Positions 56,992 through 64,000 of a stretch of DNA of 64,000 nucleotides are shown piece after piece. The position numbers and the translations under genes were made by a program. Below the pieces are notes generated by a model. It was not told the DNA's origin and searched no databases. It saw only the letters and a list, made by a program, of their open reading frames with translations. The first letter of the stretch is position 1; the number at the start of each line of letters is the position of its first letter. The DNA comes from Fen-1301 sp963786395 (GTDB taxonomy: Bacteria > Bacteroidota > Ignavibacteria > Ignavibacteriales > Ignavibacteriaceae). The stretch is from contig CAWAZD010000017.1 of NCBI GenBank assembly GCA_963786395.1, forward strand, positions 140,084 through 204,083, in the 5' to 3' direction.

Positions 56992-58093
56992 TTAGTTTTG
57001 GCTGAACTTAAGGAGGAAAGCTTTAATGAATTTATTTATGTTTCCATCCATTACACCCTGCACGTCTGAAGTTTCAACATCGGTCCGGTGGTCTTTCACC
57101 ATATTATATGGATGAAATACATAAGAGCGAATCTGACTTCCCCACTCAATCTTCATTTTTCCTTTCTCCACTTCATCCAATTCAGCAAGCTGCTTTTCTC
57201 TTTCAAGCTGATACAGTTTAGATTTTAACAGCTTCATTGCATTAGTACGGTTCTGGAATTGAGAGCGTTCACTCTGACATGCGGCAACTGTATTAGTAGG
57301 AATATGGGTTATACGCACAGCAGTTTCAACTTTATTAACATTCTGCCCTCCCTTTCCACCCGAACGATATGTATCAACGCGCAGGTCGGCAGGATTTACA
57401 GTAATTTCAATTGTATCATCTATTTCAGGGATAACAAACACTGAAGCAAATGAAGTATGCCTTCTTTTATTTGCATCGAATGGGGAAATTCTAACTAAAC
57501 GGTGAACTCCATTTTCAGCTTTGAGATATCCATAGGCATATTCTCCTTCCACTTCGATGGTTACAGATTTAATGCCTGCACCGTCCCCATCGAGGATATC
57601 GGCAATATTCATTTTGTATCCATTTTGTTCACCCCATCGAAGATACATCCGCATAATCATTTCTGCCCAGTCCTGCGCTTCAGTACCGCCTGCTCCGGAA
57701 TGTATTGTAAGGATGCAATTATTTATATCATCCTTTCCGCTGAGCATATTCTTCAACTCAGCTTTTTCAATCTCATTATCTATTGCAATAAGTTCAGATT
57801 CAATTTCGTTTTGGAATGAAGAATCCTGATCCATAGCAGCAAGTTCAATTATCTCTTCAAGATTTTTGGCTTTATTATCGGCAATGCGCCATAGGTTTAC
57901 CCATTCCTCCATACCTTTAATTTCCTGAAGGATCTTTTGTGCCCCCATCTGATCGTTCCAGAAATCGGGTTCAGTAGTTTTGTGCTGGAGGTCGTTTATT
58001 TTATCAATTTTATTATCGACGTCAAAGATAACCTCGTAACCGGTTAATTCTTTCTTTGAATAAATTCAACTGTTTTAATTCTTCTTCGTACAT
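56992..58093 (-). CDS. prfB: Peptide chain release factor 2, with programmed +1 frameshift
   Basis: RF2 ends translation at UGA and UAA. The gene is read in two parts: ATG at 58093 to the CTT codon ending at 58025, then +1 to GAC (58023) and on to the stop at 56992, giving 366 residues. The second frame starts D-V-D-N-K-I-D-K-I and contains EWVNLWRIADNKAK, the tripeptide anticodon SPF (VRISPFDANKRRHTSF) and the peptidyl-hydrolysis GGQ motif (YRSGGKGGQNVNKVET). The first frame reads MYEEELKQLNLFKER and then GYL before the UGA. The stop context is that of the classical regulatory shift, in which scarce RF2 makes its own UGA slip. Confidence 0.97.
58021..58036 (-). promoter_or_regulatory. prfB programmed frameshift site
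   Basis: On the minus strand the site reads CGAGGTTATCTTTGAC: the in-frame UGA (58022-58024) follows CUU, with C after it. A GAGG Shine-Dalgarno-like element lies just upstream, as in the E. coli site. RF2 shortage lets the ribosome slip +1 and make full-length RF2. Confidence 0.93.
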
Positions 58094-58160
58094 GGTGATC
58101 CTGTTATTGTATTTCAATTAATTAAGTCTATTCAAGTTAAAGGACTATGATTCCTACAAT

Positions 58161-58508
58161 TCATGGTTCCCTGCTTTCAGGATGACAATAATATGGTTCT
58201 ACATCTATTTCCATTCTAAGCAGCGCAGCACCAAGAGTTTTACCCTGGGCATCATGCTTTAAGAAACAGTTCCGCCTCCGCCGAGTGTATCATGCAGCAG
58301 GAAGTTCAATGCTCGTAAGGTTAGGAAGTTCGAATCTCTCAACTTCTCCGAAACAGATTCCTTCAAAATGTTTTTTAACTCTTTCGGCAGTAAGATGCTC
58401 ACTAAGAATTTTGTAATCTTCTTCATTATATGCAATTATGCCGATGTTGGCGGCATCGCCTTTGTCACCGCTTCTTGCATGAGCGATATCTTTAAGTTTT
58501 ATTTTCAT
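58161..58508 (-). CDS. AtuA-related ferredoxin-fold protein (two compensating indels)
   Basis: About 115 residues, usually found with or fused to AtuA-family proteins. The N-terminal frame reads LKDIAHARSGDKGDAANIGI and FGEVERFELPNL. Then indels near 58309 and 58262 move it through ALNFLLHDTLGGGGTVS and back to LKHDAQGKTLGAALLRMEID, the family's C-terminal signature. The two changes are of opposite sign, so the overall length is normal. Its partner DUF1446 gene is 113 bases upstream on the same strand. It may form part of a terpenoid or fatty-acid degradation complex, but the exact role is unknown. Confidence 0.85.
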
Positions 58509-58538
58509 AAGATTTACACTGTATAATCATAATTAAAC

Positions 58539-58577
58539 AAAACCTCAGAGGTTTTCGCATGGAAACCTCGAGGTTTC
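58539..58577. repeat. Two AAACCTC-GAGGTTT palindromes in tandem
   Basis: AAACCTCAGAGGTTT (58539-58553) and GAAACCTCGAGGTTTC (58562-58577). They lie between the AtuA-family gene and its small partner, and match the core of the repeats at 9469 and 35229. Confidence 0.7.
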
Positions 58578-58621
58578 ATCGCCATCGCGGGTACAGACAC
58601 GTGTTGCTACAAAACGCTGCA

Positions 58622-59983
58622 CTAATAAATTTCAACATAAGGAGTTGCAAAAGTTTTAATTAAGAGAGCTGGCCAATATGCAACTACTTCACTCGGTTTT
58701 GGGCGTCCACCCGCAAAACCAGTAACTGCCGGAGGTCCGGTCAATATCAAAGGCGCTATTTCCTTGCCGAATCTTTCAACAGATTTATAATCATCTGAAC
58801 GGACAGCAACCCTTAGCATTATTTCATTTATATCATCTTCATTAAGCTGCTTTGATAATGGTCCATGGCAGGAATTATAACCGACAAACTCAGTCCTTAT
58901 TTCAGTAAATCTAAGATTCAGATTTTCCAATCTCTTACGTAATATTTTATCGGCGGCTTTTGCTTTGGTTAAAGCATCAGGCCATGAATATGTTAACCCT
59001 CCGGATGCAGAATAGCCGCTTGAATAAGAACATGAAACCTTATAAAAATCTGTTGCGGGTTTTCCTTTGATCCCATAAACACGCACACGGTTTTTGCCAA
59101 CCTCTTCCAATTTAATTGAAGTAAAATCCGCAACACAATCAGGGGTTATATAAACTTCAGGATCACCTATTTCATATAACAACTGTTCAGCGACAGTTTC
59201 AAATGAGACTTTACCGCCGAGATTTTCATGTTTGGTAATAATAAATTCGCCGTTGGGATAAGCCTCGGCAATCGGGAATCCAATTTCAGCCATATTATCA
59301 ACTGACTGCCAGTCACCAAGGAAATTTCCTCCGGTTGATTGAGCGCCGCATTCAAGAATATGTCCAGCGATAGTGCCTGCGGACATCAGGTCATAATCTT
59401 TTTCACTCCAGTTGAATTCATAAATCATAGGAGCAAGAGTTAACCCGGTATCAGTGGTTCTCCCGGTAATTACAATATCGGCTCCTTTACGTAATGCTTC
59501 AACAATAGGCATTGCCCCAAAATATACATTCGCACTTAATATTTTTTCCCGGACAGTAGAAATGGGTTCCCCTGATTCCATATTCTTCAATTCATTTCCG
59601 GATTGAATCAGTTCATCCAGTTTATCCTTAATATCATCACCTAAAACTATACCTATTTTTAAGCCGCTGATCCCGAGTTCTTTAGCAACTTCAAGAACAG
59701 CATCAGCACACGCACGGGGATTTACTCCTCCGCCGTTTGTAATTATTTTGATATTCTTTTCTTTACATACGGGGAGAATCCTTCTCATCAGATCAGGTAT
59801 ATCCCTTGCGTATCCAAGTTTAGGATTTTTATTTTTTTGTTTCTGCAGAATTGACATAGTAACCTCGGCGAGGTAATCCATAACGAGGTAATCCACCTGT
59901 CCTTTAGTAACCTGCTGAACGGGAGCTTCAATCAGATCACCCCAGAATCCCTGTCCTGAAGCTATCCTTATTTTTTCTTTCAT
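58622..59983 (-). CDS. AtuA / acyclic terpene utilisation family protein (DUF1446)
   Basis: A 453-residue member of the AtuA/DUF1446 family. Signatures include IRIASGQGFWGDLIEAPVQQ at the start, VDYLVMDYLAEVTMSIL, ITNGGGVNPRACADAVLEVA, ADIVITGRTTDTGLTLAPMIYEF and GHILECGAQSTGGNF. In Pseudomonas the family occurs in the acyclic terpene (citronellol, geraniol) pathway beside a biotin-dependent acyl-CoA carboxylase. No carboxylase is in this window, so that pathway cannot be claimed; homologues are widespread without it. The next gene downstream (58161-58508) encodes the usual small partner. The stop of miaA is two bases upstream of its start. Confidence 0.88.
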   Translation of the reverse strand: MKEKIRIASGQGFWGDLIEAPVQQVTKGQVDYLVMDYLAEVTMSILQKQKNKNPKLGYARDIPDLMRRILPVCKEKNIKIITNGGGVNPRACADAVLEVAKELGISGLKIGIVLGDDIKDKLDELIQSGNELKNMESGEPISTVREKILSANVYFGAMPIVEALRKGADIVITGRTTDTGLTLAPMIYEFNWSEKDYDLMSAGTIAGHILECGAQSTGGNFLGDWQSVDNMAEIGFPIAEAYPNGEFIITKHENLGGKVSFETVAEQLLYEIGDPEVYITPDCVADFTSIKLEEVGKNRVRVYGIKGKPATDFYKVSCSYSSGYSASGGLTYSWPDALTKAKAADKILRKRLENLNLRFTEIRTEFVGYNSCHGPLSKQLNEDDINEIMLRVAVRSDDYKSVERFGKEIAPLILTGPPAVTGFAGGRPKPSEVVAYWPALLIKTFATPYVEIY

Positions 59984-59984
59984 A

Positions 59985-60908
59985 TTAGCCTAAAGATTTT
60001 ATAATCTCATCAGATATTACAAAAAGATCATTAAAGTAGGAAATATCAAACCACTTAATACCTTCAACTTTGCGGAACCAGGTCATTTGCCGTTTTGCAT
60101 AGTGGCGGGTATTTCTTTTAATTAATTCAACAGCCTTATCCATTGATATTTCGCCATCAAGACAGGCTATAATTTCCTTATATCCGACTGTATTAAGAGA
60201 ATTTAAGGATTTATCGTATCCTTGATTTAAAATATACTTTGTTTCATTGATTAATCCATTCTCCATCATTTGATTGACACGGAAGTCAATGTTCCTGTAA
60301 AGTGTTTCCCTTTCCCAATTAAGTCCAAAGAGCTTAAATTCAATATTGGAATTCCGGTTTTGATCTACATGAAATTTACGGATAGAAACACCTGTAGCAT
60401 AAAAAACTTCCAGTGCTCGAATAACTCGTTTCCAATTTTGAGGAAGCATTCCTTCAGCGCTTTCCGGATCTACTTTTTTCAACTCCTCATAAAGACCCTC
60501 ATTACCTTTTTCTTCCCTGATCCTAAGGAACTTATCTCTTAATTCAAGATTGCGATCTGGTCCATCATTAAAAATTCCATCTGTTAAAGCTTTCAGGTAC
60601 AGCCCGGAACCACCCACAACAATTGGTACGCGATTTTGGCTGAATAGATCTTCAATTACAGTCAGAGCTTGTTTTTCATACAGACTGACATTATAATATT
60701 CATCGGGTTCAAGGATATTGATGAAATGGTGTTTGGTTTTCAGCAGAATTTCGGAATCAGGTTTAGCGGTTCCGATATCGAGGTGTTTATAAAATTGACG
60801 ACTATCCGCAGAAATAATCTCAGAGTTCAGTTTATCTGCCAGAAGCAGGCTTAATGAAGTTTTACCGGAACCGGTAGGACCGGTAATTACAATTACTATC
60901 CTTTCCAA
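59985..60908 (-). CDS. miaA: tRNA dimethylallyltransferase
   Basis: A 307-residue enzyme adding dimethylallyl to A37 of tRNAs reading UNN codons. The P-loop GPTGSGKTSL is at residues 9-18, then SADSRQFYKHLDIGTAKP (DSRQ motif), PIVVGGSGLYLKALTDG, and NTRHYAKRQMTWFRK with the conserved RQ-TWFR tail. The C-terminal region is of normal length. The start overlaps the pcm gene by 13 bases, and the AtuA gene begins right after its stop, so pcm-miaA-atuA form one transcript. Confidence 0.95.
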   Translation of the reverse strand: MERIVIVITGPTGSGKTSLSLLLADKLNSEIISADSRQFYKHLDIGTAKPDSEILLKTKHHFINILEPDEYYNVSLYEKQALTVIEDLFSQNRVPIVVGGSGLYLKALTDGIFNDGPDRNLELRDKFLRIREEKGNEGLYEELKKVDPESAEGMLPQNWKRVIRALEVFYATGVSIRKFHVDQNRNSNIEFKLFGLNWERETLYRNIDFRVNQMMENGLINETKYILNQGYDKSLNSLNTVGYKEIIACLDGEISMDKAVELIKRNTRHYAKRQMTWFRKVEGIKWFDISYFNDLFVISDEIIKSLG

Positions 60909-61531
60909 CCTTCTCTTCCGATAAGTGGTACAAATTTGAATTCCGGAATATCTTCTGTGGTGAACTGATTATCGCCTGTTTTTGTTATTATTTTCAGAAT
61001 TTGAGAATCTTTATTACCTACCGGGATAACTAATTTTCCGCCTATATCAAGCTGCTTCATTAAAGTAGGAGGCACAGAAGGAGAACCGGCAGTAACAATT
61101 ATACCATTATAGGGCGCAAATTCATCCCATCCGATTGTACCATCGCCATATTTAGTATAGACCCTGATTCCAATTTTGTCAAATAACTTTTGAGTTACAT
61201 GAAGAATTTCAAGCTGACGTTCGATACTGTAGACTTTCATTCCCATATTATAGAGAATCGCAGCCTGGTAACCGGAACCGGTTCCGATCTCGAGAACTTT
61301 AGAATTAGGTTTTAGTTTAAGAGCGGCAGTCATAAACGCAACCGTGTATGGCTGCGAAATTGTCTGTCCGAATCCAATTGGAAGGGCAACATCTTTATAG
61401 GCATGATGCTGCAAAGCACCTGGAACAAATTTATGGCGCGGGACTTCACCAATAGCTTTTAAGACAAAGATATCATCAATCCCTTTCATGGATAAACTAT
61501 CGGCTAATTCTCTGCGTTCTCTTTCGTACAT
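60896..61531 (-). CDS. pcm: Protein-L-isoaspartate O-methyltransferase
   Basis: A 211-residue repair methyltransferase that starts conversion of damaged isoaspartate back to aspartate using SAM. It has GIDDIFVLKAIGEVPRHKFVP near the start, IGFGQTISQPYTVAFMTAAL, the SAM-binding VLEIGTGSGYQAAIL (about residues 79-93) and YNGIIVTAGSPSVPPTLMKQL. The length is normal. It overlaps miaA by 13 bases. The ATG at 61531 follows an AT-rich leader with period-7 TTTTTAA repeats (61543-61571), like that before the LMW-PTP gene. Confidence 0.95.
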   Translation of the reverse strand: MYERERRELADSLSMKGIDDIFVLKAIGEVPRHKFVPGALQHHAYKDVALPIGFGQTISQPYTVAFMTAALKLKPNSKVLEIGTGSGYQAAILYNMGMKVYSIERQLEILHVTQKLFDKIGIRVYTKYGDGTIGWDEFAPYNGIIVTAGSPSVPPTLMKQLDIGGKLVIPVGNKDSQILKIITKTGDNQFTTEDIPEFKFVPLIGREGWKG

Positions 61532-61615
61532 TACTTAAATCAAAATAAAAATTAAAAATTAAAGATTAAAAAATATAAATGAGTTCACTATAAAAGGCCT
61601 ATAATCCTGAATGTC

Positions 61616-61641
61616 ATTCCCGCGAAGATCAAGGCGGGAAT
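61616..61641. repeat. ATTCCC palindrome with an expanded 14-base centre
   Basis: ATTCCC, then GCGAAGATCAAGGC, then GGGAAT. It is like the 20-bp copies but has six extra bases in the loop. Flank GTC is on the left. Confidence 0.65.
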
Positions 61642-61795
61642 CCATCTGCTTGTTTAAATTATTCTAATTATGCTTTTTATATTATGTTTAGAATAAACTT
61701 ACAAATTATCGGTCTAATCAGATTATCAATTCAAAACGTAAAGATAAAAATATTTAAGCTATTTTTTTTATTTTTGTTTTACTAAATACAGGATA

Positions 61796-62313
61796 ATGAT
61801 GTTAACAGTTATATTAGGTGCACTTCTGATCATGTGCATGAGAATTTGTGATGTAACAATAGATACAATTAGGTTGATACTTGTAGTACAGGGAGGAAAT
61901 ATCTGGCTGGGGTTGCGGGGTTTTTTGAAGTGCTTATCTGGATATTTGCAATAAGATATGTTATGCAGCATCTTGATGTGATACTTAATCTGTTTGGATA
62001 CGCGACCGGTTTTGCTTTAGGGAATATTATCGGGATAACTATTGAACAAAGGATTGGATTCGGATTTGCACAGTTAAATGTAATCTCACGGCATTATACA
62101 GATCAAATTGCAAATGAATTAAGGAAATTAAAACATGGTGTGACTATTCTGCCTGCAGAAGGAGGAGCCGGCGGTGTTTCTGTAATTGTGGTCATAACTC
62201 CCAGAAAGGTTCAGAGGCAGGTAATCAAGGTGATAGAGTCAATTGACAGCAAAGCATTTATAACAGTTCAACATTCAGTCCCTTACAGAGGATTTATGCA
62301 GGGAGCCAGGTAG
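61796..62313 (+). CDS. DUF2179/UPF0316 membrane protein (one-base frameshift near 61900)
   Basis: 172 residues after adding one A in GGAGGAAATATC, which changes the downstream reading to G-G-K-Y-L-A-G-V-A-G-F-F-E-V. There are three hydrophobic segments: TVILGALLIMCMRI, GFFEVLIWIFAIRYVMQHL, and LFGYATGFALGNIIGITIEQ. A cytoplasmic DUF2179 domain follows (NELRKLKHGVTILPAEGG, VIVVITPRKVQRQVIKVIESID), ending in AFITVQHSVPYRGFM. The function is unknown. Family members in other genomes have no fixed neighbours. The start at 61796 (ATGATGTTAACA) has GGAT upstream only. Confidence 0.88.
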
Positions 62314-62441
62314 CAGGTGACTTAGTGATTTTGCCTCATGTTTGTTTTTATCTATATTCAAATTAAACGGACAGATGACCATTATATAATAAATACCAGC
62401 GAAAAGACAATATGCAAAACAATAACTAATTGAGGTAAATA

Positions 62442-62743
62442 ATGAAAGTTAAATATTGGATCGAAAGACTGCAAAAGGATTATGACCTAGAGGAATCTGT
62501 TTGTATTCATTTATGGACTCGCCCGGATATTGAAGAAAGAGCGAAGGAGCTAGGCTATAATTTTACAGCAAATGATTGTGACCTTATCCTGGAAGATATG
62601 GAGCATCATATAGATTCTGGATTGGGAGTTTCATGGGTGACAGTAGATATTATATTGATGATTATATCAGCGAAAACAATCTTATCAGGATCCAGACTTT
62701 GTTGAGGATGATAACGATGAATGAAATAACAGGGGAGAACTGA
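62442..62743 (+). CDS. Small hypothetical acidic protein (probable one-base frameshift near 62656)
   Basis: About 100 residues after repair. The N-terminal 72 residues read MKVKYWIERLQKDYDLEESV, WTRPDIEERAKELGYNFTAND and MEHHIDSGLGVSWVTVD. From there the original frame becomes hydrophobic and basic (IILMIISAKTILS). Adding one T gives D-Y-Y-I-D-D-Y-I-S-E, which fits the acidic, tyrosine-rich composition better and runs to TGA at 62743. The GISW/DYY pattern is reminiscent of small plasmid/phage proteins of unknown function. The ATG has GAGG eight bases upstream. No function is claimed. Confidence 0.55.
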
Positions 62744-62752
62744 AATTAATTG

Positions 62753-63685
62753 TTATAATCCAATATCTGATCTTAGATGTTTTAGATTTAACTCAGCAGA
62801 ATAGAGGTCACCTATTAAATCATTACTTATGAATTTATACCTAACTTCATACTCAGATAAAGAACTAATAACTTGTTTGTATTTTTTCGAATCATTGGAA
62901 ATAACATAAAACCCAACGTTTTTATAATCCATTAAGGTTGCCATTCTTCCTACTCCTGACCAAACACCTGTTGATAACTCAACTTCAAAAGCATATTCTG
63001 GAATAAAATTGTTGCCCCGATTTTTGAACCATAATACATCAATTTGCCTTAGTAAATTATAGTCGGAAAATTGTAAGTTTGGGCAATTATCAAGAGTAGA
63101 GATTTCACTCAATTTTTTCTCATTGAATATCTTGGATTTATTAGGACAATAGGTTTGAAAACCACGAATATTGCCTATTTCAAGAAGACGACCCTGGATT
63201 ATAGAATGTAAACTTTCCTCTACTGTATTTTTTGATTCATCATCTATTATTGGCGGCGTTAATAATAAATTCCAATTATTTATAAAACTTTGGCAATCAA
63301 GCCTATTATGCTTTCCAGATAAAACAATATTCAATTCTTTATCGATATTTATTTTATACTCGCCGTTCCTGTCATGACTTATAGAAGGTAATTGTTTGAA
63401 AAGTGTTTTTGCTGGGATGATTATGACTCTTTCAATTGAGCCACAAATAAATGCTATAAATGGATTATTAAGATTTGCAATTTCCTCAACAGTGATATAG
63501 TTGATGCCAAAAAAATAATTTCTGTTCCCTTCTGAAGAAGCACGAACTAAAACATTTGCCTCACCAATAAGGTATGTTCTTGATTTGAGGACTTTAATTA
63601 ATTCAATATTTGCTTGAAAATCTTTGGCTTTATCAAGAAATTGGCAGGCTAATAAATCAGAAGGGCTTATTACTTTTGGTTCCAA
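62753..63685 (-). CDS. Putative PD-(D/E)XK nuclease-like protein, unrecognised family
   Basis: 310 residues. No family is certain. The C-terminal region (about 175-310) reads QGRLLEIGNIRGFQTYCP, then LLRQIDVLWFKNRGNNF and IPEYAFEVELSTGVWSGVGRM. The pattern I-D-V-L-W ... F-E-V-E is that of a PD-(D/E)XK nuclease core with Glu replacing the usual Lys. The N-terminal part (about 65-150) has YFFGINYITVEEIANLNNPF and may be a separate DNA-recognition domain. It is AT-rich compared with neighbours, which may indicate horizontal transfer. A 64-residue gene starts the pair two bases upstream. It could belong to a defence or restriction system, but this is inference. Confidence 0.6.
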   Translation of the reverse strand: MEPKVISPSDLLACQFLDKAKDFQANIELIKVLKSRTYLIGEANVLVRASSEGNRNYFFGINYITVEEIANLNNPFIAFICGSIERVIIIPAKTLFKQLPSISHDRNGEYKINIDKELNIVLSGKHNRLDCQSFINNWNLLLTPPIIDDESKNTVEESLHSIIQGRLLEIGNIRGFQTYCPNKSKIFNEKKLSEISTLDNCPNLQFSDYNLLRQIDVLWFKNRGNNFIPEYAFEVELSTGVWSGVGRMATLMDYKNVGFYVISNDSKKYKQVISSLSEYEVRYKFISNDLIGDLYSAELNLKHLRSDIGL

Positions 63686-63687
63686 AT

Positions 63688-63882
63688 TTATTTCTTTTCC
63701 ATATCTAGAAAAATAGTTTTGTAAACATTTTCAATATCAGTTAACAGACCCCATTCCAACCTTTTTTTTGCAATTAGAATTTCTTGATCAGTTAATTCTC
63801 TGCCAATATATTCTTGCGCTTCACTCTGAATATCATCCAAAGTTATGGCAAAAATTAGATCATTTTTTCTAATAATTTTCAT
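63688..63882 (-). CDS. Small hypothetical protein upstream of the nuclease-like gene
   Basis: 64 residues, MKIIRKNDLIFAITLDDIQS, then EYIGRELTDQEILIAKKRLE, ending FLDMEKK. It is acidic and helical, with no recognised family. It ends two bases before the start of the nuclease-like gene and should be co-translated. It could be an antitoxin- or partner-like small protein, although nothing in the sequence shows this. Confidence 0.55.
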   Translation of the reverse strand: MKIIRKNDLIFAITLDDIQSEAQEYIGRELTDQEILIAKKRLEWGLLTDIENVYKTIFLDMEKK

Positions 63883-64000
63883 CGAATACTCAAGAAAATA
63901 TTTTATATAAAATGAAACAATGCAATCTAAGGTAAATTCCCAAAAGATAAAACATCTTCATAATTTTAATTCTCCCATCCAAAATTGCTTTAGAAATACA
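63883..64000. other. Window edge, AT-rich, no gene seen
   Basis: 118 bases upstream of the last gene pair. They should hold the promoter of the 63688-63882 gene. No motif can be assigned. Confidence 0.4.

Noticed and set aside
57948..58093. prfB N-terminus in another frame treated as a sequencing error
   Set aside because: The UGA context and CUU-UGA-C with upstream GAGG match the known programmed site, so it is kept as regulatory.

Overview
The window looks like a piece of a draft or metagenome-derived genome from the Ignavibacteria / Bacteroidota-Chlorobiota side of the tree. The evidence is AT-rich DNA, several very large secreted proteins ending in a type A type-IX-secretion sorting domain (the NYPNPFNPST signature plus a final strand-rich domain ending in KKM), a FISUMP-domain protein, a fused alpha-beta E1 dehydrogenase, and intergenic regions full of short palindromes. 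No tRNA, rRNA, insertion sequence or CRISPR array is visible. The one RNA gene found is the SRP RNA.

Layout: 1-4.8 kb carries the end of glgC, uvrC, a lipoprotein and sixA. 4.8-9.3 kb (minus) carries the SRP RNA, a DNA methyltransferase and a large hybrid histidine kinase whose stop overlaps the methyltransferase start. 9.5-13.7 kb (minus) carries acs and the fused E1. 14-21 kb carries a short RecQ with a TSUP permease, a CDF transporter, a small OB-fold protein, an outer-membrane barrel, an LMW-PTP/fructosamine-kinase pair and FISUMP. 21.8-27.8 kb holds two giant T9SS cargo proteins made of propeller-like repeats. 28.1-34.8 kb is a seven-gene flxABCD-hdrABC electron-transfer operon, the metabolic centrepiece. 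35-41 kb holds two more T9SS cargo proteins (S1/P1-type nuclease; cohesin/SdrD-B/DUF11) around a TonB-C/parvulin lipoprotein. 41.5-49.4 kb carries an ABC-F ATPase between two diverged copies of a ~235-bp repeat, a degenerate REC-HD protein, ruvB, an acyltransferase-like membrane protein and dnaK. 49.7-64 kb carries birA-coaX, dsbD, nadE, a PspC/LiaF-like pair, an MGMT-family protein, prfB with the classic programmed frameshift, an AtuA-family pair, miaA, pcm, a DUF2179 membrane protein and a possible nuclease with a small partner.

Metabolic reading (inference): acetate activation (Acs), 2-oxoacid oxidation (E1), and NAD(P)H-linked electron confurcation/bifurcation through Flx-Hdr suggest an anaerobic or facultative heterotroph exporting large surface proteins by T9SS. 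Protein-repair functions are frequent: LMW-PTP/FN3K deglycation, Pcm, DnaK, DsbD and a parvulin.

Sequence quality: many conserved genes are broken by single-base indels. One indel each occurs in uvrC, E1, ruvB, birA, coaX, dsbD, the DUF2179 gene and the S1/P1 gene. Several occur in flxA, flxB, flxD, hdrA and dnaK. Most restore a normal-length protein when one base is added or removed, so I treat them mainly as sequence or consensus errors. The exception is prfB, where the shift is the conserved regulatory one.
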